Source: Chryseobacterium sp. StRB126
GTDB lineage: Bacteria; Bacteroidota; Bacteroidia; Flavobacteriales; Weeksellaceae
Assembly (NCBI RefSeq): GCF_000829375.1
Contig: NZ_AP014624.1
Location: 1,364,001-1,428,000 of the forward strand
Direction of reading: 5' to 3'
DNA length: 64,000 nt
Positions 18,247 to 27,535 of the stretch are shown here, one piece after another (position 1 is the stretch's first letter; every line of letters starts with the position of its first letter). The notes under the pieces are model-generated. The model was given only the letters and a program-made list of their open reading frames with translations. It did no database searches and was not told where the DNA came from. The translations under genes and the position numbers were made by a program.

Positions 18247-18759
18247 ATGAAAAAAGTTATTATGGGCGCATTGGCGCTGTCGCTATTGGGAACTGTTATT
18301 TCCTGTAAAAAAGAAACCAAAACACAATCTTCTGAAAACACAGACACATTAGCTACAGTGCAGGCAAAAGACTCTGCTGTAGCTCCAAAGACGGATTCAG
18401 TGAAAGCTACAGCTTCTGCAGCAGCTACCATTGAAATCATCACCAAAAATGAAGAAAAATATCCTCATGATATCAAATTATTTGAAGATAAAAACTTTGC
18501 TGGAAGAGTGAAAAAACTGGTTGGAAAAGAATATGATGTGATGCTGAAAAATTTCAATGTGGAGGGTCCTATTGTATCTGATAATGGGATTTATAAACTT
18601 CATGGATGTAAACAGCATGATTGCCCGGGATATGCAACGTACATTTATTATGACTCTAAAAATGATAACCTGAATGTTTCCATTGATAAAGACAGTAAAA
18701 TAACGGATTTTGCAGAAAAAGGAAAAATCACAGTGTCAGAGGCTTTGAAAACGAAATAA
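18247..18759 (+). CDS. lipoprotein with Ivy-like (lysozyme inhibitor) domain
   Basis: The 170-residue protein has a lipobox ending in Cys20 (LGTVISC), so it should be lipidated. Residues 22-60 are a low-complexity A/T/S/K linker. The globular part contains CKQHDC (121-126) followed by a hydrophobic beta strand (YATYIYYD). E. coli Ivy has CKPHDC in the loop that plugs the lysozyme active site, preceded and followed by similar strands. I infer an inhibitor that guards peptidoglycan against C-type lysozyme. It is a single gene with its own terminator. Similarity outside this loop is low. Confidence 0.65.
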   Translation: MKKVIMGALALSLLGTVISCKKETKTQSSENTDTLATVQAKDSAVAPKTDSVKATASAAATIEIITKNEEKYPHDIKLFEDKNFAGRVKKLVGKEYDVMLKNFNVEGPIVSDNGIYKLHGCKQHDCPGYATYIYYDSKNDNLNVSIDKDSKITDFAEKGKITVSEALKTK

Positions 18760-18784
18760 AACATTTTAGATTATTATAAAATAT

Positions 18785-18814
18785 AAAAAGGAGTGAAATT
18801 TTCACTCCTTTTTG
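18785..18814. terminator. bidirectional terminator
   Basis: AAAAAGGAGTGAAA/TTTTCACTCCTTTTT forms a perfect hairpin between the convergent Ivy-like gene and the flavin reductase gene, with A and T tracts on both sides. Confidence 0.85.
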
Positions 18815-18831
18815 TATTGAATCGATTGAGA

Positions 18832-19653
18832 TTATTTAATTAAAATCTTCCAGGCTTCTTCAATATTACTTTCCAACAAGAGTTTTTGAGCATCCTGATG
18901 AGTCTTTTCATCTGAATAATATTCTCCGGAAGGGAGAATTTCGACATTCGCCAGCATTCCTAAATCATTTCCTGTAAATACCTTGCTGTATTTGATCGCA
19001 TCCGGTAAAAGATCGAAACCAATTCCTTTTGTTACCAAAGGTTTAGGAACTTCAAAAAGACTGTTCTCATTACTTCTGGAATACCAGTTGCTGCCTAAAC
19101 GGGCTACCATATCCAGTTTTTGCTGATCTAAGTTCCCTGCCTCATTCAAATATTCTTCTCTGATATGAATCTTCTGAACTTCACAGATTACCAGATTTCC
19201 TGCTCCTCCCTGATCTCCCAATGATTTTACTTCTAAAACTTTACATTCAAAGTTTACAGGGCATTCTTCAATAAGTTTAGGTTTCACAAGATCTGCTTCT
19301 TTCATCGTAAGACCAGACTTTACAAACTCATTCACTCCGGTTTCATATTCTGTAGAAGCTAAAGAAATCTGCTGTACAATTGGAAAGTTTACTGTTCCAA
19401 TTACAACTTCCGGTACTTCCAATACATTTTCAAGGGTATGTTTTGTGGTATTATCACGCACTCTCCTTGATGGGGAAAAGATCAGAATCGGGGGAACCGT
19501 ACTGAACATATTGAAAAAGCTGAATGGAGATAAGTTATGATTACCGTCTTTATCCACCGTAGAAGCCAATGCAATAGGACGTGGTGAAACGGCGGTCTGC
19601 ATAATGGTTTGAAGCTGTACCGGGGTTAGCTCGGAAGGTATTACTGTTTTCAT
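18832..19653 (-). CDS. flavin reductase-like domain protein (FMN-binding split barrel)
   Basis: The 273-residue protein carries the flavin reductase/flavoredoxin pattern: SPRPIALASTVDKDGNHNLSPFSFFNM, then PPILIFSPSRR, and a late GNLVICEVQKIHI. It binds FMN and may supply reduced flavin or act as an oxidoreductase. It lies downstream of fahA, with only the GxxExxY cassette between them, so it may once have been adjacent to the tyrosine-degradation gene. Confidence 0.85.
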   Translation of the reverse strand: MKTVIPSELTPVQLQTIMQTAVSPRPIALASTVDKDGNHNLSPFSFFNMFSTVPPILIFSPSRRVRDNTTKHTLENVLEVPEVVIGTVNFPIVQQISLASTEYETGVNEFVKSGLTMKEADLVKPKLIEECPVNFECKVLEVKSLGDQGGAGNLVICEVQKIHIREEYLNEAGNLDQQKLDMVARLGSNWYSRSNENSLFEVPKPLVTKGIGFDLLPDAIKYSKVFTGNDLGMLANVEILPSGEYYSDEKTHQDAQKLLLESNIEEAWKILIK

Positions 19654-19675
19654 ATTTTATAGTTACAAAATTATA

Positions 19676-19696
19676 TAACCACAAAAGTCACAAAAG
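19676..19696 (+). repeat. left 21-bp inverted repeat of the GxxExxY cassette
   Basis: The 21 bases, centred on ACCACAAAAGTCACAAAAG, are the exact reverse complement of 20142-20162 on the other side of the GxxExxY gene. Similar copies (CTTTTGTGACTTnTGTGGTT) are found near 27664 and 38713. Confidence 0.85.
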
Positions 19697-19728
19697 TTTT
19701 TTAAGTAAATATTATTAATCTTTAAAGC

Positions 19729-20136
19729 TCAAAAAAGCATGTCGTAATATTTGTTGACAAAAGTTTCCTGTCCGTCATGATAAAGATTTTTTACATTAAA
19801 ATTCACCAGGATGCCTTTAGGCTTCTTCATTAAGTTGATATAGTTTAAAAGTTGAGCCCGATGAATATCATTTAATTGAACGACTGATTTCAGTTCAATG
19901 ACAATTAAATCTTCCACTAAAAAATCGCAAAAAAAATCACATTCAATTTCTTTTCCTTTATAATTTACAGGAACTTTCAACTCAGATTTATAATTAATAT
20001 TTCTTAATTTGAATTCTTCTTCTAGGCATTTATGGTATACGTTTTCTAATAAACCGGCGCCCAGAATTTTGTGAACTTCTATGCAGGCGCCGTTTATCTT
20101 ATAGGTCAAATCAGTTAAATATGACTGTGTAATCAT
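19729..20136 (-). CDS. GxxExxY protein (PD-(D/E)xK nuclease-like)
   Basis: The 135-residue protein has the family-naming motif GLLENVY at residues 28-34 and a nuclease-like core: E..CDFFCDF followed by IVIELKS (the ExK), then the hydrophobic strand ILVNF. GxxExxY proteins are small, widely scattered, often multi-copy in Bacteroidota, and have no established function. It stands alone between fahA and a flavin reductase gene. Perfect 21-bp inverted repeats lie 32 bp after its stop and 5 bp before its start, which suggests insertion as a unit. Confidence 0.88.
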   Translation of the reverse strand: MITQSYLTDLTYKINGACIEVHKILGAGLLENVYHKCLEEEFKLRNINYKSELKVPVNYKGKEIECDFFCDFLVEDLIVIELKSVVQLNDIHRAQLLNYINLMKKPKGILVNFNVKNLYHDGQETFVNKYYDMLF

Positions 20137-20141
20137 AAATT

Positions 20142-20162
20142 CTTTTGTGACTTTTGTGGTTA
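20142..20162 (-). repeat. right 21-bp inverted repeat of the GxxExxY cassette
   Basis: Exact reverse complement of 19676-19696. It lies 5 bp upstream of the start codon of the GxxExxY gene and 10 bp after the stop of fahA. Confidence 0.85.
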
Positions 20163-20172
20163 AATTCTATTT

Positions 20173-21420
20173 TTAAAGTGTTGGGATAATTTTTCCGGAA
20201 ACTTCACCGAAACCTACTCTCATCCCATCTTTTTCAGCCCAAGCCTTCATGGTAACCGTATCATTATCTTCAATGAATTTTCTTTCTTCACCATTGCTTA
20301 ATGATAAAGGATTTTGGCCTCTCCATGTCAACTCAAGCATAGAACCAAAAGATTTTGGGTCACTTCCTGAGATTGTTCCACTCGCATACATATCACCCAC
20401 TTCTACGTTACATCCATTTATTGTATGGTGAGCCAGTTGCTGAGTCATGTTCCAGTACATATGTTTGTAATTGCTTTCGCAGATTAGGTTTTGCTCTCCG
20501 TTTTCAGGTTGAATGTAAACTTCAAGGTTGATATCGTAGTTTTTGTTACCTTCAAATTTTAAATAATCTAAAACTTCAGGATCCTGTGCAGGAGAAGCTG
20601 TTTTGAATGGTTCGAGAGCTTCAAGAGTAACGACCCATGGAGAAATAGATGAACCAAAGTTTTTCGCAAGGAATGGCCCTAGCGGAACATATTCCCAAGA
20701 TTGAATATCTCTTGCAGACCAGTCGTTGAATATCACCATTCCGAAGATCGCATCTTCTGCATCTTGAGTAGAAATACTTTCTCCCATCTCCGTATTTTTA
20801 TTGATGATGAAAGCCATTTCCAGTTCAAAATCTAATTGCTTGGAAGGTCCGAAAACTGGTTTATCAGCATCAACAGGTTTTGTCTGACCTTTTGGACGGT
20901 TGATTTCTGTTCCCGAAACAACGATAGAGGAAGCTCTTCCATGGTAGCCTACCGGTAAATGTTTCCAGTTAGGTAATAAGGCGTTGGCAGGATCACGGAA
21001 CATTTTTCCTACATTGGTAGCATGTTCAATGCTGCTGTAGAAGTCCGTATAGTTTGGTATGTGAACGGGCATCATCATTTTTACCTTGTCAAGGTCATAG
21101 AATGCCTCTTCAATTGTTTTTTGGTCTTTTGATAATGTTGAACCTTCCTGTAATAATGCTTGGATTTTTGTACGAACTGCATTGGTAACAGGTTTGCCCA
21201 ATTCGATAAATTCATTGATCGTGTAGGCTTCAAAAACATTGTCGTCCAATCCTTCAATGTCTTCAAAATAGCCAAGATCATGAAGGGTGGCAAGATCAAT
21301 AACCTGATCTCCGATTCTTGTGCAGCATCCGATATATTCTTTGTTGAATACTGCCACTCCGAAAGGAATATTGTGTATAGAAAAATCCGAGTTTGAGGAA
21401 TAGTCTACAAATGATTTCAT
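20173..21420 (-). CDS. fahA: fumarylacetoacetase
   Basis: Last step of tyrosine degradation: cleaves fumarylacetoacetate to fumarate and acetoacetate. The protein has 415 residues, the full length of the eukaryote-like family. Recognisable are NYTDFYSSIEHATNVG (metal and active site), LPVGYHGRASSIVVSG, FELEMAFII and FNDWSARDIQSWEYVPLGPF. The other two genes of the pathway, hppD and hmgA, lie within 8 kb on the same strand. Confidence 0.95.
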   Translation of the reverse strand: MKSFVDYSSNSDFSIHNIPFGVAVFNKEYIGCCTRIGDQVIDLATLHDLGYFEDIEGLDDNVFEAYTINEFIELGKPVTNAVRTKIQALLQEGSTLSKDQKTIEEAFYDLDKVKMMMPVHIPNYTDFYSSIEHATNVGKMFRDPANALLPNWKHLPVGYHGRASSIVVSGTEINRPKGQTKPVDADKPVFGPSKQLDFELEMAFIINKNTEMGESISTQDAEDAIFGMVIFNDWSARDIQSWEYVPLGPFLAKNFGSSISPWVVTLEALEPFKTASPAQDPEVLDYLKFEGNKNYDINLEVYIQPENGEQNLICESNYKHMYWNMTQQLAHHTINGCNVEVGDMYASGTISGSDPKSFGSMLELTWRGQNPLSLSNGEERKFIEDNDTVTMKAWAEKDGMRVGFGEVSGKIIPTL

Positions 21421-21477
21421 AAGTTTAGATTTTAGTTAGATTAAAATATCATCCTGAGAAACTTTCCCCTAAGATGT

Positions 21478-21939
21478 TTATTTTGCCTTTTTTGAGTAGG
21501 AAGCTTCATCAATCCACCGATCTCTGGTATTAACATCAATGAGATAGAGAATGTTGTCCTGTTGAGTAAGCAATAGCGTTTTGGTGACAGGCATTGGAAT
21601 TTTCTTGCCCTCAAGTACATCTGCCCTTAAGGAAATGATGTTCTTTTTTCTGACAATATCACCGGTAAAGACATTGGAACTGCTTTCTCCAGTAGCTTTA
21701 TCATCAAAAACCTCCACATACGTTGCATTATTCCCTTTGATAACAATAAAATCTCTTTCCGTATGGTCTGCCTCATCTTTAATGAAGACAAACTTTTTGT
21801 TGTCTATATTTACCTTTTCAAGATTCTGATTGATCCCTTTTCTTGCTTCAAGTCGGTCCAGAATTGCATTCAAGGAACCATATTGTGCTTTTAGACCTAA
21901 GGTTCCAAAGAATAAAATTCCAATTAAAAGTTTTCTCAT
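21478..21939 (-). CDS. secreted protein of unknown function
   Basis: I do not recognise the 153-residue protein. It has a signal peptide (LLIGILFFGTLGLKA-Q) and then a short helical segment with EARKGIN, followed by alternating strands (KFVFIKDE, DFIVIKGNN, TLLLTQQDNILYLID). It lies between hppD and fahA on the same strand, with a 57-bp gap to fahA and 73 bp to hppD, and could be in the same transcript. Confidence 0.7.
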   Translation of the reverse strand: MRKLLIGILFFGTLGLKAQYGSLNAILDRLEARKGINQNLEKVNIDNKKFVFIKDEADHTERDFIVIKGNNATYVEVFDDKATGESSSNVFTGDIVRKKNIISLRADVLEGKKIPMPVTKTLLLTQQDNILYLIDVNTRDRWIDEASYSKKAK

Positions 21940-22012
21940 TATGCTGTGTTTTATAAAAAAGTTTTGTCAGAACCCTGCATCCTGACAAAACTTAGTATTT
22001 TTGGTTGTAAAA

Positions 22013-23143
22013 TTAAAGATTTCCTCTTCTTTCCTGTTCTCTTTCTAATGCTTCGAACAAAGCTTTGAAGTTTCCGGCACCAAAACTCTGTGCACCATGT
22101 CTTTCAATGATTTCGAAGAATAGAGTAGGACGGTCTTCTACAGGCTTCGTAAAGATCTGTAACAGATATCCTTCTTCATCATGATCAATAAGTATACCTA
22201 AGTCCTGAAGTTTTTTAAGATCTTCATCAATATGACCAACTCTTTCAGGAACCATGTCATAATAAGCCTCTGGCGGAGCAGAAAGGAATTCTACACCACG
22301 TTTTTTAAGTTCAGTGACGGTGTGGATGATATCTTTTGTTGCTACAGCGATGTGCTGTACACCTTCTCCCTCGTAGAAATCAAGATATTCTTCTACCTGA
22401 GATTTCTTTTTACCTTCTGCAGGCTCGTTGATAGGGAATTTTGCATACCCGTTTCCGTTAGACATTACTTTAGACATCAATGCAGAATATTCTGTGTTGA
22501 TCTGCTTATCATCAAACGAAAGGATGTTTACAAATCCCATTACTTTTTCATACCATTCTACAGTAGGAATCATTCTGTTCCAGTCTACGTTTCCTACGCA
22601 GTGGTCTACATACAATAAACCAGCTTCCTCAGGCTTGTAGTCGCTTTCCCATTTTTCATACCCGGGCATAAAAGCTCCGTTGTAATTTTTTCTTTCTATA
22701 AACATGTGAACAGTTTCTCCGTATGTATAAATTCCGGACATTCTTACTTCACCTTGCTCATCAGTTAAAGTTATTGGCTCTAAATAAGGTTTCCCACCTC
22801 TTTTAGTAGTTTCTTCGAAAGCTGCATACGCGTCATCTACCCAAAGTGCCAAAATTTTTACTCCGTCACCATGTTTTTTTACGTGTTCGCTGATAAGAGA
22901 GTCAGATTTAAGACCTGTCGTAAGTACCAATCTGATTTTTCCCTGTTGAAGCACATAAGATGCGCGGTCTCTCACTCCTGTTTCGGGACCCGCATATGCT
23001 ACAGACTGAAAACCGAAAGCGGTTTTATAATAATGGGCAGCCTGTTTTGCATTTCCTACATAAAACTCAATATAATCTGTACCGTTAATCGGTAAGAAAT
23101 TTTCTGCTTGAGCAATTTTCTCGGCAAATGTAAGTGTTGACAT
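22013..23143 (-). CDS. hppD: 4-hydroxyphenylpyruvate dioxygenase
   Basis: Converts 4-hydroxyphenylpyruvate to homogentisate, step two of tyrosine catabolism. The 376-residue protein has two VOC-type halves. The Fe(II) ligands are recognisable as His in YVDHCVGNV, His in VQHIAVATKDI and Glu in FFEIIERHG. The C-terminal helix FGAGNFKALFEALEREQERRGNL is typical of the family and closes the active site. It is the first gene of a run with the secreted protein and fahA. Confidence 0.95.
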   Translation of the reverse strand: MSTLTFAEKIAQAENFLPINGTDYIEFYVGNAKQAAHYYKTAFGFQSVAYAGPETGVRDRASYVLQQGKIRLVLTTGLKSDSLISEHVKKHGDGVKILALWVDDAYAAFEETTKRGGKPYLEPITLTDEQGEVRMSGIYTYGETVHMFIERKNYNGAFMPGYEKWESDYKPEEAGLLYVDHCVGNVDWNRMIPTVEWYEKVMGFVNILSFDDKQINTEYSALMSKVMSNGNGYAKFPINEPAEGKKKSQVEEYLDFYEGEGVQHIAVATKDIIHTVTELKKRGVEFLSAPPEAYYDMVPERVGHIDEDLKKLQDLGILIDHDEEGYLLQIFTKPVEDRPTLFFEIIERHGAQSFGAGNFKALFEALEREQERRGNL

Positions 23144-23346
23144 ATTTTCTCTTTTACTTTTATTTTATTGGTATGCAAATTACAAAATTCTTGGATATAG
23201 CGAAAATATTACGGCCTATTCATTGAATATATTTAACATAAAGTTCAAGAAGTGTTCACTTAAGTATATTTAAGTTTCTTAAGTTTGAAATAAGCTGCCT
23301 ACATTTGTAATACAAAAAACAAGTGAGAAAAAAATATTTCGAACAT

Positions 23347-23375
23347 GAAAGCCGCAGAGATTATCTGCGGCTTTC
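23347..23375. terminator. hairpin, possible terminator
   Basis: GAAAGCCGCAGA/TCTGCGGCTTTC is a perfect 12-bp stem with a 5-base loop just after the stop of the gene at 23387. The T-rich side lies on the plus strand, while the gene that needs it is on the minus strand, so efficiency is uncertain. Confidence 0.5.
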
Positions 23376-23386
23376 TTATTTTACTT

Positions 23387-24181
23387 TTATACTGTGGTTT
23401 CCAGCTTTCTGTTAAGCATTCCTGCATCTGGATTGTAATTGTCCCAGATCTTCCAGGTATTATCTATTTTTTTAAAGAAGTAAATCTGTGTACTGAGTTG
23501 GTTGACAAAGTGTTCTTCTCCGGTTTTACCTACTTTGAATAACAGATTCCAGAATTCCTGAGATTCCAGTATTTTTTTATCCGGTTCATCAGTAACGATA
23601 TGGATATCAAATACTTCATAATTGGAACGATTATTCTTGGTTACCAGCTGAAAATCTTTGTCACAAAGCTCTTTACTGAACTGTGAAATTCTTTCTAAAA
23701 ACGGAGAATCATCAAATACCAGATCCTTGAAAAGTTCGGTATTATGATTGGGAAACTGCTTACAGAATTCAAAAGCCTTTGTACAATATTCATATACTAA
23801 CGTGGCCATAAATGACAAATCATCAGTTTCATCCTGATCTTTCTTTTTATGCCTTATAGAAAGGATATAGTCATTGAGATCTTTGTAGCCCAGAAAAATG
23901 CATATTTTATCCAGTGTTTTTAAGAATCTTAAATCACTGTGAGTTTTGTCCTGATAATCGTTTTCAAAAAAACGCTGTAAGGTAACGTGTGAAATCGTAG
24001 TCCCAATTTCAAATTTTTTACCACCTTTAAGTTCTTCAGCATTAGAAAGTTCATCTTTAATAATTTCGGAAAGAATAATATAATGGCTTCTTTTCCATTC
24101 ATTCACATTCCCCAAAACAGAATTCCTTACCTTCGAATGCTTTACCACTTCTTCTCGTATCGAATTATATATAGTCTTCAA
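23387..24181 (-). CDS. hypothetical protein with N-terminal helical DNA-binding-like region
   Basis: 264 residues, no signal peptide. The part TTISHVTLQRFF followed by LRFLKTLDKICIFLGYKDLNDY resembles a helix-turn-helix pattern common in Bacteroidota proteins that test whether a cell has a fixed developmental or stress state. The C-terminal part, with VFDIHIVTDE and QIYFFKKIDNTWKIWDNY, has the look of an NTF2-like fold. I infer a cytoplasmic regulator but cannot name it. It stands alone between the tyrosine genes and the CoA-transferase genes. Confidence 0.6.
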   Translation of the reverse strand: MKTIYNSIREEVVKHSKVRNSVLGNVNEWKRSHYIILSEIIKDELSNAEELKGGKKFEIGTTISHVTLQRFFENDYQDKTHSDLRFLKTLDKICIFLGYKDLNDYILSIRHKKKDQDETDDLSFMATLVYEYCTKAFEFCKQFPNHNTELFKDLVFDDSPFLERISQFSKELCDKDFQLVTKNNRSNYEVFDIHIVTDEPDKKILESQEFWNLLFKVGKTGEEHFVNQLSTQIYFFKKIDNTWKIWDNYNPDAGMLNRKLETTV

Positions 24182-24319
24182 TTTCCTTGTTTTAGAAAGA
24201 TTTTTATCAAAAATACTGCCAAAATATTAGGGCTTTTTTATGATTTCTTGGTATAAGTTAAAGATATATTTTTAAATTCTAAATAAAAATAAAAGTTAAA
24301 ATATATTACTGTTTGATTA

Positions 24320-25594
24320 TCAGTGCTTAAACCTTTCGAAAGCAGCTATTTCAAGCATTTCTCTGTCATCAGGATGAGCAATGCTAATGAGCTCCTGTGC
24401 TCTCTGACGAAGGTTTTTGCCATACAGGTAAGCGGTTCCGTATTCTGTAACGACATAATGGATATGGCCTCTTGTGGTAACTACACCCGCTCCTTGTTTC
24501 AGGAAAGGAACAATCCTTGAAATTCCTTTTTTGGTTCTTGAAGTGATGGCAATGATAGGTTTTCCGTCCTCACTTAAAGCAGCTCCACGCATAAAGTCCA
24601 TCTGACCACCGATTCCACTATATTGTAAGGTTCCGATAGAATCGGCACATACTTGTCCGGTAAGATCAATTTCAATTGCAGAGTTAATGGCTACCAGTTT
24701 TTTGTTCTTCATGATATTGATCGGAAAGTTGACTTCACTTACATCTCTGAAAGCAAATACGGTGTTGTCATCCACATAATCATACAATTTTCTGGTTCCG
24801 AAACAGAAGCTGGTAATGGTTTTATTGTTGTTGTAGCCTTTGTATTTATTATTAATTACATCATTCTGAATAAGGTCTATAACTCCATCACTCAACATTT
24901 CCGTATGAATACCAAGATCCTTATGGTTGTATAAACATTTTAAAACGGCATCAGGAATAGTTCCAATGCCCATTTGGAGTGTAGAACGGTCTTCAATAAG
25001 TTCAGCTACATTTTTTCCTACCAGCATTTCTTCAGGGCCGACTTTGGAACTGTAATCTACTGTGTGAAGCTCTTCTTCATGCCAAACCAGTTTATGAATT
25101 CTGTTGATATGAATCATTCCGTCACCGTGAGTTCTTGGCATTCTTGGGTTAACGATTGCAACAATGGTCTTTGCCGTATCTACAGCAGCTCTCGCAATAT
25201 CCACTGAGGTTCCCAATGTACAGAAACCATGTCTGTCCGGTGGAGAAACAGTTACCAGTGCAACATCCAGTGGAAGTATATTTTTTCTGAATAAAATAGG
25301 AATTTCACTTAAAAATACAGGAACAAAGTCACCTCTGTCTGAATTTACAGCATCCCGAACCGGCGTAGATACAAATAAGGAATTGATAAAGAATTTGTCT
25401 TTGTACTCCGGTTTTGCAATTTCTATATTTCCCTGTTGGGTAATAGAAACCATTTCTACATGGTCTAATCTATGAGCTTGTCTTGCCATTTCATCAATCA
25501 GATAATTGGGAGTACATGCGCTGCCGTGGAAAAACACACGGTTACCACTTTTTATTGTATATATCGCTTCTTCTGCGCTGATGTAATTATTCAT
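24320..25594 (-). CDS. acetyl-CoA hydrolase/transferase family protein
   Basis: The 424-residue protein belongs to the class I CoA-transferase family related to 4-hydroxybutyrate or acetate CoA-transferases. It contains NRVFFHGSACTPNYLIDEMA at the N-terminus, QMGIGTIPDAVL (substrate loop), HTEMLSDGVIDL with the likely catalytic Glu, and GIGGQMDFMRGA near the C-terminus. It is separated by 221 bp from a second member of the family. It could activate acetate, or the acetoacetate released by fahA; substrate not provable here. Confidence 0.88.
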   Translation of the reverse strand: MNNYISAEEAIYTIKSGNRVFFHGSACTPNYLIDEMARQAHRLDHVEMVSITQQGNIEIAKPEYKDKFFINSLFVSTPVRDAVNSDRGDFVPVFLSEIPILFRKNILPLDVALVTVSPPDRHGFCTLGTSVDIARAAVDTAKTIVAIVNPRMPRTHGDGMIHINRIHKLVWHEEELHTVDYSSKVGPEEMLVGKNVAELIEDRSTLQMGIGTIPDAVLKCLYNHKDLGIHTEMLSDGVIDLIQNDVINNKYKGYNNNKTITSFCFGTRKLYDYVDDNTVFAFRDVSEVNFPINIMKNKKLVAINSAIEIDLTGQVCADSIGTLQYSGIGGQMDFMRGAALSEDGKPIIAITSRTKKGISRIVPFLKQGAGVVTTRGHIHYVVTEYGTAYLYGKNLRQRAQELISIAHPDDREMLEIAAFERFKH

Positions 25595-25755
25595 ATTTTA
25601 TCTTTTTTATTATAAAATTTCTGACTAATTTCTATTTCATAAAATGCCTAACCTTTCTCAAAGATACCTTTAAAATCTCTATTTTTTTCAAATATAATAA
25701 GGGATATTAAAAGACTTTTATCATAGTAATGAATTATATAAATTTAATAAAAAAT

Positions 25756-25787
25756 AAAGGATCAGATGCATACCATCTGATCCTTTT
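25756..25787 (-). terminator. terminator after the second CoA-transferase gene
   Basis: The 13-bp stem AAAGGATCAGATG/CATCTGATCCTTT with loop CATAC is followed on the minus strand by a T-rich stretch, 29 bp after the stop codon at 25816. Confidence 0.85.
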
Positions 25788-25815
25788 ATAGATTTTTCTA
25801 AGCCGGTAAAATTTC

Positions 25816-27321
25816 CTAATTGGAAACTTCTATTTTCTGTTTCATGCTTCCGGTTTCGGAGAAGCGTAAATGCCAGCTGAAGGATTCTTCCAGCAAATGA
25901 GGTGTATGCCCGCCACGTTCACAGGCTCTGTCGAAATAAGACTGTAATTCTTCTCTGTAATCCGGATGAACACAGTTATCAATGATTTTCTGAGCTCTTT
26001 CTCTTGGGGCTAATCCTCTTAAATCAGCCAATCCAATATCGGTAACTAAAATATCAACGTCATGTTCTGTGTGGTCTGTGTGAGAAACCATTGGAAGGAC
26101 GTGCGAAATATTATTTCCCTTGGAAGCAGCCTGCGTTACAAAAATACTTAAGTAAGCATTTCTTGCAAAATCTCCGGAACCTCCGATTCCGTTCATAATT
26201 TTTGTTCCGCCAATATGGGTAGAGTTTACATTTCCATAGATATCAAATTCAATGGCAGTATTGATGGCTATTACTCCCAATCTTCTGATCAACCCTGGTG
26301 TATTGGAAATATTCTGAGGTCTTAAAACAAATTTATCTTTATATTTTGAAAGGTTTCCTAACACTCTTTCATAGCACTCCTGAGAAACCGTAATAGAGGA
26401 TGCAGATGCAAAACTTAATTTACCGGAGTCAATCAAATCAAATGTACTGTCCTGAAGAACTTCAGAAAACATGGTTAAGTCGTAAAAATTACTGTCTTTA
26501 AACCCAGTAAGTACGGCATTAGCTACTTTTCCGATTCCTGCCTGAAGAGGAAGTAGTCTGTCTGTAAGGCGCCCTAACTGAACTTCATTTTCAAAGAAGG
26601 CAAGGAGGTGCTTGGCGATGGCTGTTGTTTTCTCATCCGGTTCTGCAATATCTGCAGGGCTGTCTTTAAGATTGGTGAAAACAATGGCTTCAATTTTATT
26701 GGGATCAACCGGAATACTTTTTCTTCCGATTTTATTCCAGGGAGCTACAATGGGAATAACATTTCTGTAAGGATAATCCTCAGCCTGATAAATATCGTGG
26801 ATGCCATATACTTCTTCCGGAACTTCTGTATTGATTTCAATGATTACTTTTTTCGCTAAAGCAGCAAAGGTCACTGAATTTCCCACTGAAGTGGTAGGAA
26901 CAATACTTCCGTCTCTTTCAATATAGGCCGCTTCAATAATGGCTACGTCAATGCTTTGGAGATTTTTGGTGTGAAGAAGTTCTGCACTTTCACTTAAATG
27001 CTGATCGATGAAGAGAATTTCACCTTTATTGATTTTGCTCCTTAAAGTAGGGTCTACCTGAAACGGCATTCTTTTCTTTAAGACATTAGCTTCCGCCAGC
27101 TTCCCGTCTGTGCCGTGTCCCAGCGAAGCTCCGGTCATTAAAGTGACTTTAAGATCTTCTGTTTTTCCTCTTTCTGCCAGTGCCGGCAAAATAGCTTTGC
27201 TGTCACCTGCTTTTGTAAAGCCGCTGGACCCGATGGTCATACCGTCTTTAATGATTTTTACAGCATTTTCTGCTGTAGTTACTTTTTCGTGTAGACTTTC
27301 TAATCTGATTCTTTCTAACAT
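25816..27321 (-). CDS. acetyl-CoA hydrolase/transferase (succinyl-CoA:acetate CoA-transferase type)
   Basis: 501 residues, the length of the AarC/Ach1/SCACT family. Family stretches include GMTIGSSGFTKAGDSKAILPAL, GASLGHGTDG, PLQAGIGKVANAVL, MFSEVLQDS with the presumed catalytic Glu, and GIGGSGDFARNAYLS. Such enzymes exchange CoA between succinate, acetate and sometimes acetoacetate. Next to tyrosine genes that release fumarate and acetoacetate, such activity is a reasonable fit, though only inferred. Confidence 0.88.
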   Translation of the reverse strand: MLERIRLESLHEKVTTAENAVKIIKDGMTIGSSGFTKAGDSKAILPALAERGKTEDLKVTLMTGASLGHGTDGKLAEANVLKKRMPFQVDPTLRSKINKGEILFIDQHLSESAELLHTKNLQSIDVAIIEAAYIERDGSIVPTTSVGNSVTFAALAKKVIIEINTEVPEEVYGIHDIYQAEDYPYRNVIPIVAPWNKIGRKSIPVDPNKIEAIVFTNLKDSPADIAEPDEKTTAIAKHLLAFFENEVQLGRLTDRLLPLQAGIGKVANAVLTGFKDSNFYDLTMFSEVLQDSTFDLIDSGKLSFASASSITVSQECYERVLGNLSKYKDKFVLRPQNISNTPGLIRRLGVIAINTAIEFDIYGNVNSTHIGGTKIMNGIGGSGDFARNAYLSIFVTQAASKGNNISHVLPMVSHTDHTEHDVDILVTDIGLADLRGLAPRERAQKIIDNCVHPDYREELQSYFDRACERGGHTPHLLEESFSWHLRFSETGSMKQKIEVSN

Positions 27322-27417
27322 GTAATATTGATTTTTATTAAACCACCATTACTTAGGATGCGTTATGAAAAATAATGATGGTCATATATGTGAACCATAC
27401 CTTACAAATCTACGAAA

Positions 27418-27453
27418 AAAGACGCTTTAAATAAAGGATTTAAAGCGTCTTTT
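27418..27453. terminator. hairpin between hmgA and the CoA-transferase gene
   Basis: AAAGACGCTTTAAA/TTTAAAGCGTCTTT is a perfect 14-bp stem with a 7-base loop and T/A tracts on both sides, so it can act as a terminator on either strand. Confidence 0.7.
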
Positions 27454-27535
27454 GTATGTATTCAGTAATAGTTTTGAGCCAAACTATGTAAGCCCTTTAA
27501 TATTAAATAAATCTATCCTATTTTTTTACCATTTT

